Source: Rachicladosporium sp. CCFEE 5018 (Eukaryota; Ascomycota; Dothideomycetes; Cladosporiales; Cladosporiaceae). From it: 64,000 bases of DNA. The notes below the pieces were generated by a model, which was given only the letters and a program-made list of their open reading frames with translations, was not told the DNA's origin and did no database searches. The translations under genes were made by a program, and so were the position numbers. Of this stretch, positions 23,442 to 33,186 are shown one piece after another (position 1 is the first letter of the stretch; each line of letters opens with the position of its first letter). Location: positions 55,176 through 119,175 of the forward strand of contig KZ111145.1 of NCBI GenBank assembly GCA_002077045.2, given 5' to 3'.

Positions 23442-26400
23442 TCAACTGACATCATACCTCCAACCCCCCTCCCTCGCCACTCGTTCCCGCGCATCCTTAT
23501 CCCTCCGCTTCTCAGCAGAGGTTACCGCATCCCCACTCTCCACCCACATGGCACTGCTACCCCGTTCCCTGAATTTCTTCACCCTTTCAACATTCTTATT
23601 CCCACCCTTAAACACTTCCTCCATACGCAACTCAGCGATAGGTCCAAACACCGTCTCGGGGTCAACGAGCTGTTGTTGGGTCAGCAGGTCTCGGAGGGCT
23701 GGAGAAGCGACCCAAGACGGCGCGCGGAACCCGGACGTAGCGTCGTCATCGGCGTCAGAGTCATCTTCGCTGTCTGTCATTATTTCGGGGAGGGCGATGG
23801 AGTCGCCTGCTGGATAGGCCGGGGAGGGCTGAGCGGACTTGGGATTCGTTGCAGTTCGGTTAGGAGCGGGCGTCTTGTACTTCGGGGCGAAGTTCTCGTT
23901 GCCTGGGTGGTGGGACTGTGGTTGCATCTGCTGGTGTGAGGCGGCGGGTGGATTGTTGTTCTCGGCGAAGGGGATCCGGGCGTTGGAGAGCTGCACAGTC
24001 TGACTAGGGTGTGCAGGAGGCGGACGGAGACTCTGTTGCTGAGACTGGTGCTGTGAGCTGACTGCCGACTTGAACATGCTGCCTGGATGATGTTGGGCTG
24101 GTGGCGGAGCGTGGGAATAGCCGTGCGGGAACTTTGTGAGTGTATCCTGCGACCTTGTCAGTATTGCTGCGTCAATGAGATAGCTTGTCACAGCACTCAC
24201 CTTCCGCATCGTTGACGGCCGCTTGGGTGGGGCCATGACCGAATGCCTATGCTCGACTTCTGGCTCCTCCTCATTCGTCTTCCTACGCTTCGCGTCGGTC
24301 TGCTGGTACGAAAGCGGGCCACGCTGCAGACCCGGTCTCTGCACTTGCTGCTGCTGTGACTGCTCGTCCTCATCCTGCAGTGCTCGCTTCGGCGGCTTCG
24401 CAGTGTTGGGCTGGATCAGCTTCTGTCCAAGTTGACGCAGCGTCCCACCGACATCGCCCCGTTGCGGAGCAGACTGTTGAGCTCGTTCGCGCTGTATGGC
24501 CTCAGCAAGCTCATGTGCTGCCTTCGCCTTCTCGGCAGCCTCCTGCTGGCGCTGCTGCTCGAGTCTCTGCATGTCGAGCTTCTGTTGCTCAGCACGCTGT
24601 TGCTGCTCAAGTCTTGCCTGCTCTCGTCTCTTAGCTTCAGCCGCCTGCCTCTCTGCCTGCTTCTGCGCTGCCATCTTGACCTCCTGAAGCTTGCGCTGCT
24701 CTTCAGCCTTGCGCTCTTGCTCAACCCTGCGGTCTTCCTCAGCCTTGGCAGCTCGCTTCCGCTCCATCTCACGCCTTTGATCAGCCTTGCGCTGCTTCTC
24801 ACGCTCCTCGACCTCCTTCTTTCGCGCTGCAGCCTCCAATGCCTTAAGTCGCGATGGGTTTTGCGGCATCGTCGAGCTCCTGCCCGTACTCTGAGCAGAT
24901 ATTGTCCGTAGTCCGGTCTTCGGAGGCGGTGCCGGTGCCAGACTCTCCTCACGCTGGAACGATGGCTGAGATGGGACAGCCTGCACTCGCTGAGATTGAC
25001 TGGCCACTCGGATGTTCATCGGCGCAGGCTTTGCCTTCGACGCAACATCGCGTGTTGGGCGCACGAGCCGACCTGGCATGCGCGAGGACTTGCCAGCCGG
25101 GAGCATGCTCTTAGGTGGTGGCGGCGGAGGCATGTCTTCACGGTCCTTGTCTGCAGATACTCGCCGTTGTGCAAGTGCAGCGTCAGTCTTTTGCCTCTTC
25201 GCAGCAGCTGCAGCGTCAGCCTTGTCCTTTTCTTCTTGTGCCTTCGCTGCTTTGGCACGCTCCTTCTCCCGAGCTTTCTCAAATTCATTCGCAGCCTTTT
25301 GCTGGGCCTTCGCTTCCTTCTCACGTTTCTTCTCGCCCTCTGCTGAGCTCCTGGTCTTCCTGCTTGGACTCGCTGATATTACCGAGACGGGTCTCGATGG
25401 ACTCTGTGTCACGAATTGCGTCTCACTGTACAAGGCGCCCGGCATGTTCACGATCGCAGCCGTCTTCGACTCACCAGAGAAGTCTCGCTGCTGCTTGCGA
25501 TTCACCGCAGGCGACTGGCTGTGTGCTTCGAGCTTCGCAGCTGCACTGGAACCTGCAGACGATGCGAACAGATTCCTAGCCGACTTGAATGCGGTCCACA
25601 GCTTCTTCGATGCACTCATCGGTGCCTCAGGATGCTTCTTGTTCGTCGGCGAGCCGATTGGCGTTGTCGATTCGAGAACAGGGGCCATCCTAGGATCTGC
25701 AACAGACATTGCCTTCTGGTGGCGACTCTCGGGCGGACCCATGACTTGCCGTGCCGGTGATGCAATCTGCGTTGTCGATGCAGACTTCTGGTGCATAATC
25801 GGACGAGCAGGAGGTGGAGCGTGCGTGAGTGCTCGTTGCGGCAGCATGGGTGCAGTTATCTGGGTGGGCGCGATCCAATCATCGTCGTCGTCTTCAGAAG
25901 CAGCCACTACAGCCAGCTCATTGGTCTGTGAGTGCACATCGGCCTTTGCGTTGTCAACTTCGTCTGGTAGCTGTGGGTAAGCAGCAGCCTGTGGGATACT
26001 CTTCGACGGCCTTGGCTCCCTCGTCTTCCCGAGCATCGAGATGCGCTCGTGCAGTAATTGTGCAGACGTCTTCCCATGTAGTCGTGCTTCCTCGGATTGT
26101 GTGTTAGGCACCGAGTCATCGTCTGCTTGTTGCAGACCAAAGCTTTTCCCAAGTGATCGTCCAAGCACGCTGTTGCGGTTTTGAGCGTCCAGAACACTTT
26201 CACGAAAGCCAATGCTACGCTTAGTTGTCGTCAATGGCTCGCGTGCGGGCAGAGCAGAGAACGTGAAGCTACTCTTGCGCTGTAGTAGCTTTGCTGGGCT
26301 TGAAGTGCTCGATGATTGGTGAGAGCTCGGGCTATCAGCCACCTCGTCCACGTTGTCCAATGCGTCTTCTACATTAGTGTCGTGCTCATGCTCATCAAGC

Positions 26401-27234
26401 ACATCCACTTCGTCCTCCATCGCGACGTCTTGCTGCTGTTCTACTTCGATAGCGAGCACTTCTTCGTCGGGTACGGTCGCTGTGTCACTGTCCTGCTCCG
26501 CCTGCAGCTGCGTCCTGGGTGCATTACGGGTTGACATGCCTTCAGTCGCGGACACGAAGGACTCTTCACCACTAGTATGCCCGATTGCAGTCGCATTTGT
26601 ACTCGAAGGGAGCGCCTCATCATGCACGTTGTCGTGCACACTTAGCCCAGCTTCATTGCCTTGCGACGGCTGCGTAGACCCTTCAGCCCGAGCATAGCCA
26701 TCAACCTCCATCTCGTCTTCCGTCATGCCATGGTAGCCGGAGTCGGTATTCCCAGGTTTGCCAAGACGTTGTGGGCTCTTGCTCCGGCTGGTCGGTCGCT
26801 GTTCCTGTGCATCCTGCTGTACATCTTCCGCGATCTGAAAGTGCGCGACCTTGTCCAGGAACGATAATGGTTTCGCAGGCGTCGGCGCGTGTTGCACGCT
26901 TGGTCCAAAGACATCTGTGAGAGGCTGCCTGGCAGGTCCATCATTGATCTTGCGCGCCGTGCGTGGTGTCTTGCCGCGTAGCTTGCCGGGCGTTTTGAAT
27001 ACATCGGCGAAGTTTCTGTGGCCTGTCAGCATCGTATCGAACTGTATCAGAACACTATACATACACTGTGCCCTTTGTGAAGATATCGGACATGTGCTCA
27101 TTCAGCCACTCGAGCTCATTGCGCACAGCATAGACGAATTCTTCTGCATCTTGCTCGATGAAGAGATCCGACTGAGCTCTCTCGTTCTTCACCCATTCCG
27201 CTGAGCCTATCGCAGCTTTCGCCCGTGATGCCAT
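23442..27234 (-). CDS. SLI15: INCENP/Sli15, chromosomal passenger complex scaffold
   Basis: Three exons on the minus strand (27234-27065, 27015-24201, 24146-23442) give 1229 aa; donors are GTATGT and GTGAGT. The N-terminus (MASRAKAAIGSAEWVK, then NFADVFKTPGKLRGKTPR) fits the centromere-targeting part of fungal INCENP. A long disordered acidic middle follows. About residues 710-850 form a highly charged Arg/Glu/Gln/Lys helix, as the single alpha helix of INCENP. The C-terminus is a clear IN-box (PSWVASPALRDLL, then DPETVFGPIAELRMEEVF), which binds and activates Aurora B/Ipl1. In yeast it works with Bir1 and borealin. The gene is present only in the left contig. Confidence 0.93.
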
Positions 27235-27808
27235 CGTGGTCCAAAGGCCTGGTTGCTAGGATGGGACAGTCGCGTCAACAATGCGGATTCTGAGTAATCA
27301 AAAGACAATGCGACAAGCTAAATCATGATATGCGATATTCGGTACTGAGCGAGGAACGCGGAAGGGCCAGGAAAGTATCAGTGACGGCGCTGTACGCAGT
27401 CAATCGACGTGTTTGGTGCTGCTCTTGGTTGTTTTGGCGTGAATGAAGCTTGGGGAAGCGGACCCGCTTCGCACGGCAGATCCCGACAAAAATACGCTAA
27501 ACCCACGACGTCACATGACTTGCACTTGAGAGCCACGAGTACTCGACACAAAAGCGATGATAGATACCATGAGTGGTTCAACGACTGAATAGCTCGACCG
27601 GTTCTGAAGGATATACTCAGCATCACCGTACTGCGATCGTCGCTACGATTCCTATGCCCAAATCGTCAGATTCTTCCACGCTCTATAACCTTGGTCCACG
27701 ATCTAAGAACGTTCCGAACGCCAGCAGATTCATGCATACCATCACTCAACGCCATCGCTAAGTCTGACAAATCCCCATCGACCACTTCCCACCCCAGCAC
27801 AGTCCCAC
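27235..27808. other. intergenic region between INCENP and Hub1
   Basis: It holds the INCENP promoter and the Hub1 3' flank. No gene or RNA is recognised. Confidence 0.4.
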
Positions 27809-28507
27809 TCAATCCCCCGTCTCAATCTCCAAATCCAGCTGCACCCCCGAACTAACCCCATAGTCCTCCAGCGTCAAGACATCCTTGAACGGCCGCTCCC
27901 CCTGCCGCTTAATCATGATCTCATGCGGCTGTCGTCCAATGTGCGCTGCCACAACCGCTTTGAAAGCTTTTACACTGTCGGAAGCCAGGCATGGGATGGC
28001 GGCTTTGGTGCCGAGCCGGTCGTTGACGTTGACGACTATCATGGGGCCGGTCGGGATCACGGCTTTGGGCTTGCGAGGTTTGTCGGAGCGTGGTTTAGAG
28101 GGTTTCTCGACGGACGTCGATGATTGAGGGGCTTCGGAGTGGAGGACGGGGTTCTTGGGCGGTTTGTAGTTCCGGAACTTGTCGTTTGTTGACATCAATG
28201 TATCACTCGCGGGTTGTGCTGCTGAGACATCTTCATATGCTGTCGTCGCTGCACTCTTGGTAGGTGGTTCTGCTGGTGGTGGTGTCCTTGTTCTGTAGCT
28301 GTCCTTTCGTGGTGATCGATCTCGATAGCCTCTGTGCAGTCCAGTGTCGCCCTTCTCTGCGTCGCCATTACTTCCTCCGCTGGGTTTCTTGTCCTTGAAC
28401 TTCAAGCCAGTGAACTTCTTCTTCGGCTTTGGCTCTTCGCGAGCAGGTGATCGTGATCGCGAGCGCTTGTCGCCCGTGACAGCTGCTTCCGGGGAGGCCA
28501 TAGTCAT
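27809..28507 (-). CDS. HUB1: Hub1/UBL5 ubiquitin-like protein with long N-terminal extension
   Basis: A single exon of 232 aa. The last about 75 residues form the Hub1 fold: VVNVNDRLGTKAAIPCLASD, then KAFKAVVAAHIGRQPHEIMI and DVLTLEDYGVSSGVQLDLEI. Hub1 binds the spliceosomal protein Snu66 and affects alternative 5' splice-site use. The usual C-terminal di-tyrosine is absent; this one ends EIETGD. The N-terminal 155 residues are disordered, with RS dipeptides (RSRSRSPAREEPK) and Lys-rich blocks suited to a splicing factor. Two close start codons exist (28507 and 28501). It is divergent from the acyl-CoA dehydrogenase. In the right contig only the first 29 codons remain. Confidence 0.85.
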   Translation of the reverse strand: MTMASPEAAVTGDKRSRSRSPAREEPKPKKKFTGLKFKDKKPSGGSNGDAEKGDTGLHRGYRDRSPRKDSYRTRTPPPAEPPTKSAATTAYEDVSAAQPASDTLMSTNDKFRNYKPPKNPVLHSEAPQSSTSVEKPSKPRSDKPRKPKAVIPTGPMIVVNVNDRLGTKAAIPCLASDSVKAFKAVVAAHIGRQPHEIMIKRQGERPFKDVLTLEDYGVSSGVQLDLEIETGD

Positions 28508-28864
28508 GTATGTAAGTTGAGATGACCGTCAGGAGCTATCGACATGAGAGTCAAAGGTTCAACTTTTGAGCTCGTTGGAACGTTGAACTATGAATTTCCG
28601 AGTCATGCAAGATCAGATCGTGGCGTAATGGTCGTCACTGTGGCTAGGGAAATCTGGGGTGGAGCTTCTCCGCCATCTACAAACACGCCAGTCTTATTCC
28701 CGGATGTCCATTGCTTTGACTCGGTCAATGTATCGACATGTCGCAGCGACAGCGGCGTTCTTCTTATGTCCTATCTTCTTTACAGTAAGTCGCTTCACTT
28801 CCATCTTTCCACAGAAGTGATCTCTTTTCCCCAATTCCTCCCTAACCGTCTTACAACAAGCATC
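28508..28864. promoter_or_regulatory. shared divergent promoter, Hub1 / acyl-CoA dehydrogenase, copy A
   Basis: The two start codons are 357 nt apart and point away from each other. The same arrangement, inverted as a block, is kept in the right contig (60805-61161). No specific factor site is claimed. Confidence 0.6.
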
Positions 28865-30308
28865 ATGTCACGCACAACACTCCCGGTACTACGTTTAGCA
28901 TTTCAGACAGTTGGAAGATCGTCGACGATATGCAGGAGCACACAACCAGCATGGCTCAGATCAAGACCACAGCGGCCAGCAACAAGGACTCAGTCTCGGC
29001 CCTTCTCGCTTTCGAGACCACGCCACTCCCTCATGGAAACCTCGGGCTTCTCCCCCGAACAACTCACAGTCCGCGACGCAATCCTGAAAATCTGCTCAAA
29101 TTTCTCCGACGACTACTGGATGGAGCACGATCAAACTGAGACGTACCCTCACGAGCTCCACGCAGCTTTGGCGAAGGATGGCTGGATCGGCATCGCCTTA
29201 CCTGAAGAACTCGGCGGCGCCGGACTAGGGATCTCGGAGGCGACAATGATGCTGCAGAGTATTGCCGAGTCTGGCGCTGGACTGGCTGGCGCGCAGAGTA
29301 TCCACGCGAATGTGTATGCGACGCAGCCGGTAGCGAAGTTCGCTACGCCGGATCAGAGGGGACGGTTCTTGACGAAGATCATTTCGGGGGAGTGGCGGAC
29401 GTGTTTTGGTGTTACTGAGCCTAACACTGGACTGGAGACGCTCAAGTTGACGACTACTGCGTTACCCGATCCAGATGGCGATGGCTACACAGTCACAGGG
29501 CAGAAGATTTGGATCTCGAGCGCGCAAGTGGCGACGAAGATGGTGTTACTTGCTAGAACGACGCCGATTGAAGAAGTCAAGAAGCCTAGTGAGGGATTGA
29601 GTATGTTCTACGTCGACTTTGATCTGTCTCAGCCCGGCCTCGAAGCAAAGCGGATCAAGAAGATGGGTGGTCGTGCTGTGGACGCCAATCAGGTCTTCTT
29701 CGACAACTACAAAATCCCCAAAGACTCCCTAATCGGCCAAGAAGGCCAAGGTTTCAAGATCGTACATTTGCCCAAACTCCATCCTCATGTTCGAACCCGG
29801 CACTGACATCCAGCAGATCCTCCACGGCATGAATGCAGAACGCTGCCTCCTCGCCGGCGAAGCCCTCGGCCTCGGCTATGCCGCCCTAGCCAAAGCCACA
29901 AAGTACGCACGCGAGCGAATCGTTTTCGGGCGCCCCATAGGCCAGAACCAAGCAATCCAACACCCTCTAGCAGAAGCCTACATGCACCTCGAAGCGGCCA
30001 AGCTAGCGACCTACCACGCCGCTCGCCTGTATGATCGCTCTTCCCCGAATCATCCGGAGTACGATTCGACGATCACGCAGCATGCGGTGGGGATTGCGTG
30101 TAACTCTGCGAAGTACCTTGCTGCTGAGGCGGGGTTCAGGGCATGTGAGAGGAGTGTTATGAGTATGGGGGGCATGGGGTATGCGGCTGAGTATCATGTT
30201 GAGAGGTATTTGCGAGAGTCGTTCGTGCCGAGGATTGCGCCTGTGAGCAGGGAGATGATTATGAATTTCGTGGGGGAGAGGGCGTTGGGGTTGCCGAGGA
30301 GTTACTGA
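28865..30308 (+). CDS. acyl-CoA dehydrogenase family protein, copy A
   Basis: Exons 28865-29761 and 29817-30308 (55-nt GTACAT...CAGCAG intron) give 462 aa. The N-terminal 50 residues are Arg/Ser-rich without acids, as in a mitochondrial presequence. The ACAD domains follow: GWIGIALPEELGGAGLG, TCFGVTEPNTGLETLKL, YTVTGQKIWIS (substrate/FAD region) and the C-terminal helical domain with ARERIVFGRPIGQNQAIQH and GGMGYAAEYHVERYLRE. The chain probably oxidises an acyl-CoA with FAD in mitochondria; chain length cannot be told. The C-terminus PRSY is not a peroxisomal signal. An inverted copy lies at 59369-60804. Confidence 0.9.
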
Positions 30309-30450
30309 GAGTGATTCGGATGATAGAGTGATCCAGATGTAGGTGTATTACGGTCACGAAGATGGCGTTGACCAATTTGATCGCAGACTGCTTGTCCTCC
30401 TGAACCGAGCATGAACATACGCGTGGTAATCGTCTCATTGTAAGTGTTCG

Positions 30451-31754
30451 CTATGTAGCATCTCGAGAACCCATGAGGTAGTCTCCAGCAGCCAGCGCCT
30501 GTATCTTCACCAAGTCCACGAACTCCTTCACACTAACCCTCTCATCCACCGCCGCCATCGTTTCCGGCGACACTCCAAAGGAGTACGCCGGCACGCCCGC
30601 ATACCGCCAGAATTTACAATCCGTAGCCCCCAGACTTGGGATTGCCAATGGCGCCCCGCCTTTGCCTCGCACGAGCTCAGCGTTCTTCCTGATCACACCG
30701 ACAAGATGGTGATCGGGTGCCGAAGAATTGGCAGGGTTCGACGCAGCTTGCTGGACCTCGAAGCTGGCCTCTGGGACGTCTTGAAGCATTGCAAGGATTT
30801 TGACGACGACTGTCTCGGCGCTGAGGCCGATGGGGAGGCGGATATCGGCTTCGAAGACGCAGGTAGAGGGGATCATGTTTACTTTCACGCCGCCGTTGAT
30901 GGTGCCGATGTTTACTGTTGGGTGGAGCATGGAGGCTGCTGCGCCGGAGCCCATGACTTCATCGATTCTGCTGCGCACATCGCGGCGCTGGAGTTGGGCG
31001 CGAATAGATGGGGGCATGTCGGGGCTTCCCATCGTCTCCAAGGCGAGCAGCCGCTGGATAACTCTACTGGCGATTCGGATGGCGCCTTCGGTGCGGTGGA
31101 TGTAGGCGCCATGCGCAGCTTCGGTCTTGATCGTGAATGTCATCCGCAACGTACCTTTCTCCCCGAACCGAATCGTGTCCAAGCCTGTCGGCTCAGCATT
31201 AAGCACGCAGTCTCCTCACCAGATCTCCCTCTCCTGGTCGTGATCAAGCAAGTACCGACTCCCCCTTTCCCCGCCAGTCTCTTCGTCAGACACGATTGTC
31301 AAGGCTAACCGACCATTTAGTAACTCTCTGCGCTCGTGAAGGTAGGCGTAAGCGGCTACCAAGGCGGCGGTCCCGGCTTTCATGTCCACGGTGCCACGAC
31401 CATGACAGAAGCCGTTCTCGAGCGCACCGGAGTAGGGATCTCGTTGCCAGTCTGCGGCGTTTCAACGGGAAAGACGTCAATATGGCCATTGAGCACTAAG
31501 GTTGGGCCGATGGAGGCAGGAGGACGAGCATCGAAGCTGGCTACTAGGCTTGGTTTCGTGGGTTGAGGCGCGATGAGTCTGGTGTCAATATTGTGACTAT
31601 ACAGGAAGTCTTCAACAACTGCGATTGCTGCGCACGTATTACCTGGTGGGTTTGGAGAGGGCGTTTGTACGAGTTTCTGGAGGAACGCTAGGAGTGCTTC
31701 GTGGTCGTTGTCGATCGCAGCGAGGAGCTCGGTGTTCCAGTCCTCCATTTCCAA
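30451..31754 (-). pseudogene. M20-family metallopeptidase/deacylase, frameshifted
   Basis: The minus strand encodes an ArgE/DapE/ACY1-like protein of the M20 family: VLNGHIDVFPV with the first metal ligand, GRGTVDMKAGTAAL, IVSDEETGG, then the dimerisation lid (TIKTEAAHGAYIHRTEGA) and the C-terminal metal site region. It is broken twice. After HIDVFPV (about 31470) the frame must shift by one base to continue DPYSGALENGFCHGRGT. A TGA at about 31217-31219 then interrupts the frame between REIW and GDCVLNAEP. I see no splice sites that would repair both. It is probably a recent pseudogene, unless the assembly has errors. No copy in the right contig. Confidence 0.75.
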
Positions 31755-32414
31755 AAGCTATGCTGTTGTTGCTGCGTGACAGCATCACTCTCGTGCGCTG
31801 CGCAGTCCTGGAAGATGTCAACTGGGTTCAATCTTAACAGCACGTACGGTGCCTGACACGAGTGCAGCTTGGAATATCAAATAACGAAACTGAGAGAAAG
31901 ACATCTTGACCAAGCATAGTATATTATGCCCCTTAGGTGTGGTGCCAGTTGACTCATATTCTCCAATGCTCGAAACCGGAGCTGTCTTGCCGATCACAAA
32001 TGAAATCGAAAGACGATGGACGGTTCACCCATGAGCATGCTGGCAAGAGGGAACAGAAGTCTCTGATCTGCAAGTGCCAAAGTGCAGAATATACCTGCTC
32101 AGTTGGGGTGGTCGCAAGTGGGAATCGAGAGGCACCAGTTCGACGGGAAAGTGCTATGGCAATGCACATGATGCACGTGATTGGTGTTTGATTGGAGAGT
32201 CTCGTACATACGCACAACATCGCCCTGTAGCTATCCTGTACATCCTATTCCAGTGTATTTGGCTGCGCCGAGCCGGTATGCCGTACAGATCCCGCCGTCC
32301 CACAGTCCCACAGCCCGCGACTGCGAAGCCAAAGCCCAACGCCAGCGCTATGCACCACTCCGTTCAGCGTACAGTGTATCAGTACAAGCCCGCTCGAATC
32401 AGCTCTCACTGCGC
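31755..32414. other. intergenic region left of the helicase fragment
   Basis: I see no supported gene or RNA here; the overlapping open frames are of low coding quality. Confidence 0.4.
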
Positions 32415-33086
32415 TCACGCAAAGGGATCAGCGCCGCTATTATCCCTTCCTACACCTCTTCCGCCGAAGCCTCCGCTCCTACCGCCAAAGCCGCCTCGGT
32501 CACCACCACGGCCGCTGAAACCGCCTCTCGAGCCTCCGCCGTAGCCACCATCCCTGTCTCCTCCTCGGCCACCAAAGCCACCATCTCTGTCACCTCCTCT
32601 GCTGCCAAAGCCGCCACGATCGCCTCGATCCCCAAACCCGCCTCTCCCTCCTCCACCACTCCGCCCACCATACCCACCACTACCCCTCGACCCTCTGTCA
32701 TCATCCTCATGTTCCTCAGGATTATTCCCAATAACCACCCCCGGCACCCTCCCAAGCCTCAGCCTCGTAGCCAATGCATGGCTAATACCCGGCGGTGTCC
32801 TCATACCCCAGCCCACAGTAGCAAGATTATTCATATTCTCAATCAGCGTCTCCTTCCTGCCAATCCACGCAAACACGCCAAGCAGCGCTTTGTAGACTTT
32901 GATTTTCTCGAGGACGGGGACAGAGCGCATGGCGGTTTGGCACATGCTTAGGACGTTACCGGCGATGGGTGAGACTTGGGCTTCTTTCGTGAGGTCTAGG
33001 CTGGCGGTTTCGAGGCTGGAGTCGCGTTTGAGTGGGAGCTTGTTGAGGCGGTGTTTCGCTTCTGAGTCTTCGATTTGGTTTACGAT
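32415..33086 (-). CDS. DEAD-box RNA helicase, C-terminal part, cut by the gap
   Basis: The minus-strand frame runs into the N gap and ends at 32415. The readable 224 residues resemble the region after the helicase core in mitochondrial Mss116-like DEAD-box proteins: VLEKIKVYKALLGVFAWIGR, then ATVGWGMRTPPGISHALATR and LGRVPGV. The tail is a long run of RGG/GGF repeats (about 32430-32700) suited to RNA binding. The helicase motifs themselves lie in the missing part, so the family call rests on the tail. It is transcribed toward the M20 pseudogene. Confidence 0.55.
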   Translation of the reverse strand: MVNQIEDSEAKHRLNKLPLKRDSSLETASLDLTKEAQVSPIAGNVLSMCQTAMRSVPVLEKIKVYKALLGVFAWIGRKETLIENMNNLATVGWGMRTPPGISHALATRLRLGRVPGVVIGNNPEEHEDDDRGSRGSGGYGGRSGGGGRGGFGDRGDRGGFGSRGGDRDGGFGGRGGDRDGGYGGGSRGGFSGRGGDRGGFGGRSGGFGGRGVGRDNSGADPFA

Positions 33087-33186
33087 NNNNNNNNNNNNNN
33101 NNNNNNNNNNNNNNNNNNNNNNNNNNNNNNNNNNNNNNNNNNNNNNNNNNNNNNNNNNNNNNNNNNNNNNNNNNNNNNNNNNNNNN
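33087..33186. other. assembly gap of 100 N
   Basis: Exactly 100 N, the usual placeholder for a gap of unknown size. It interrupts a helicase gene on the left and abuts the first base of a start codon on the right, and it joins two contigs that carry copies of the same gene block. Confidence 0.98.

Noticed and set aside
24400..24950. Long frames in other phases within the INCENP helix, rich in Leu/Arg or Ser/Cys
   Set aside because: They are shadows of the Glu/Arg/Gln codon repeats of the INCENP single alpha helix and have no gene structure of their own.
32430..32700. Long open frames on the plus strand opposite the Gly-rich region, rich in Thr, Ser, Pro and Ala
   Set aside because: They are the complement of the RGG repeats of the helicase tail; low-complexity GC-rich repeats keep all frames open.
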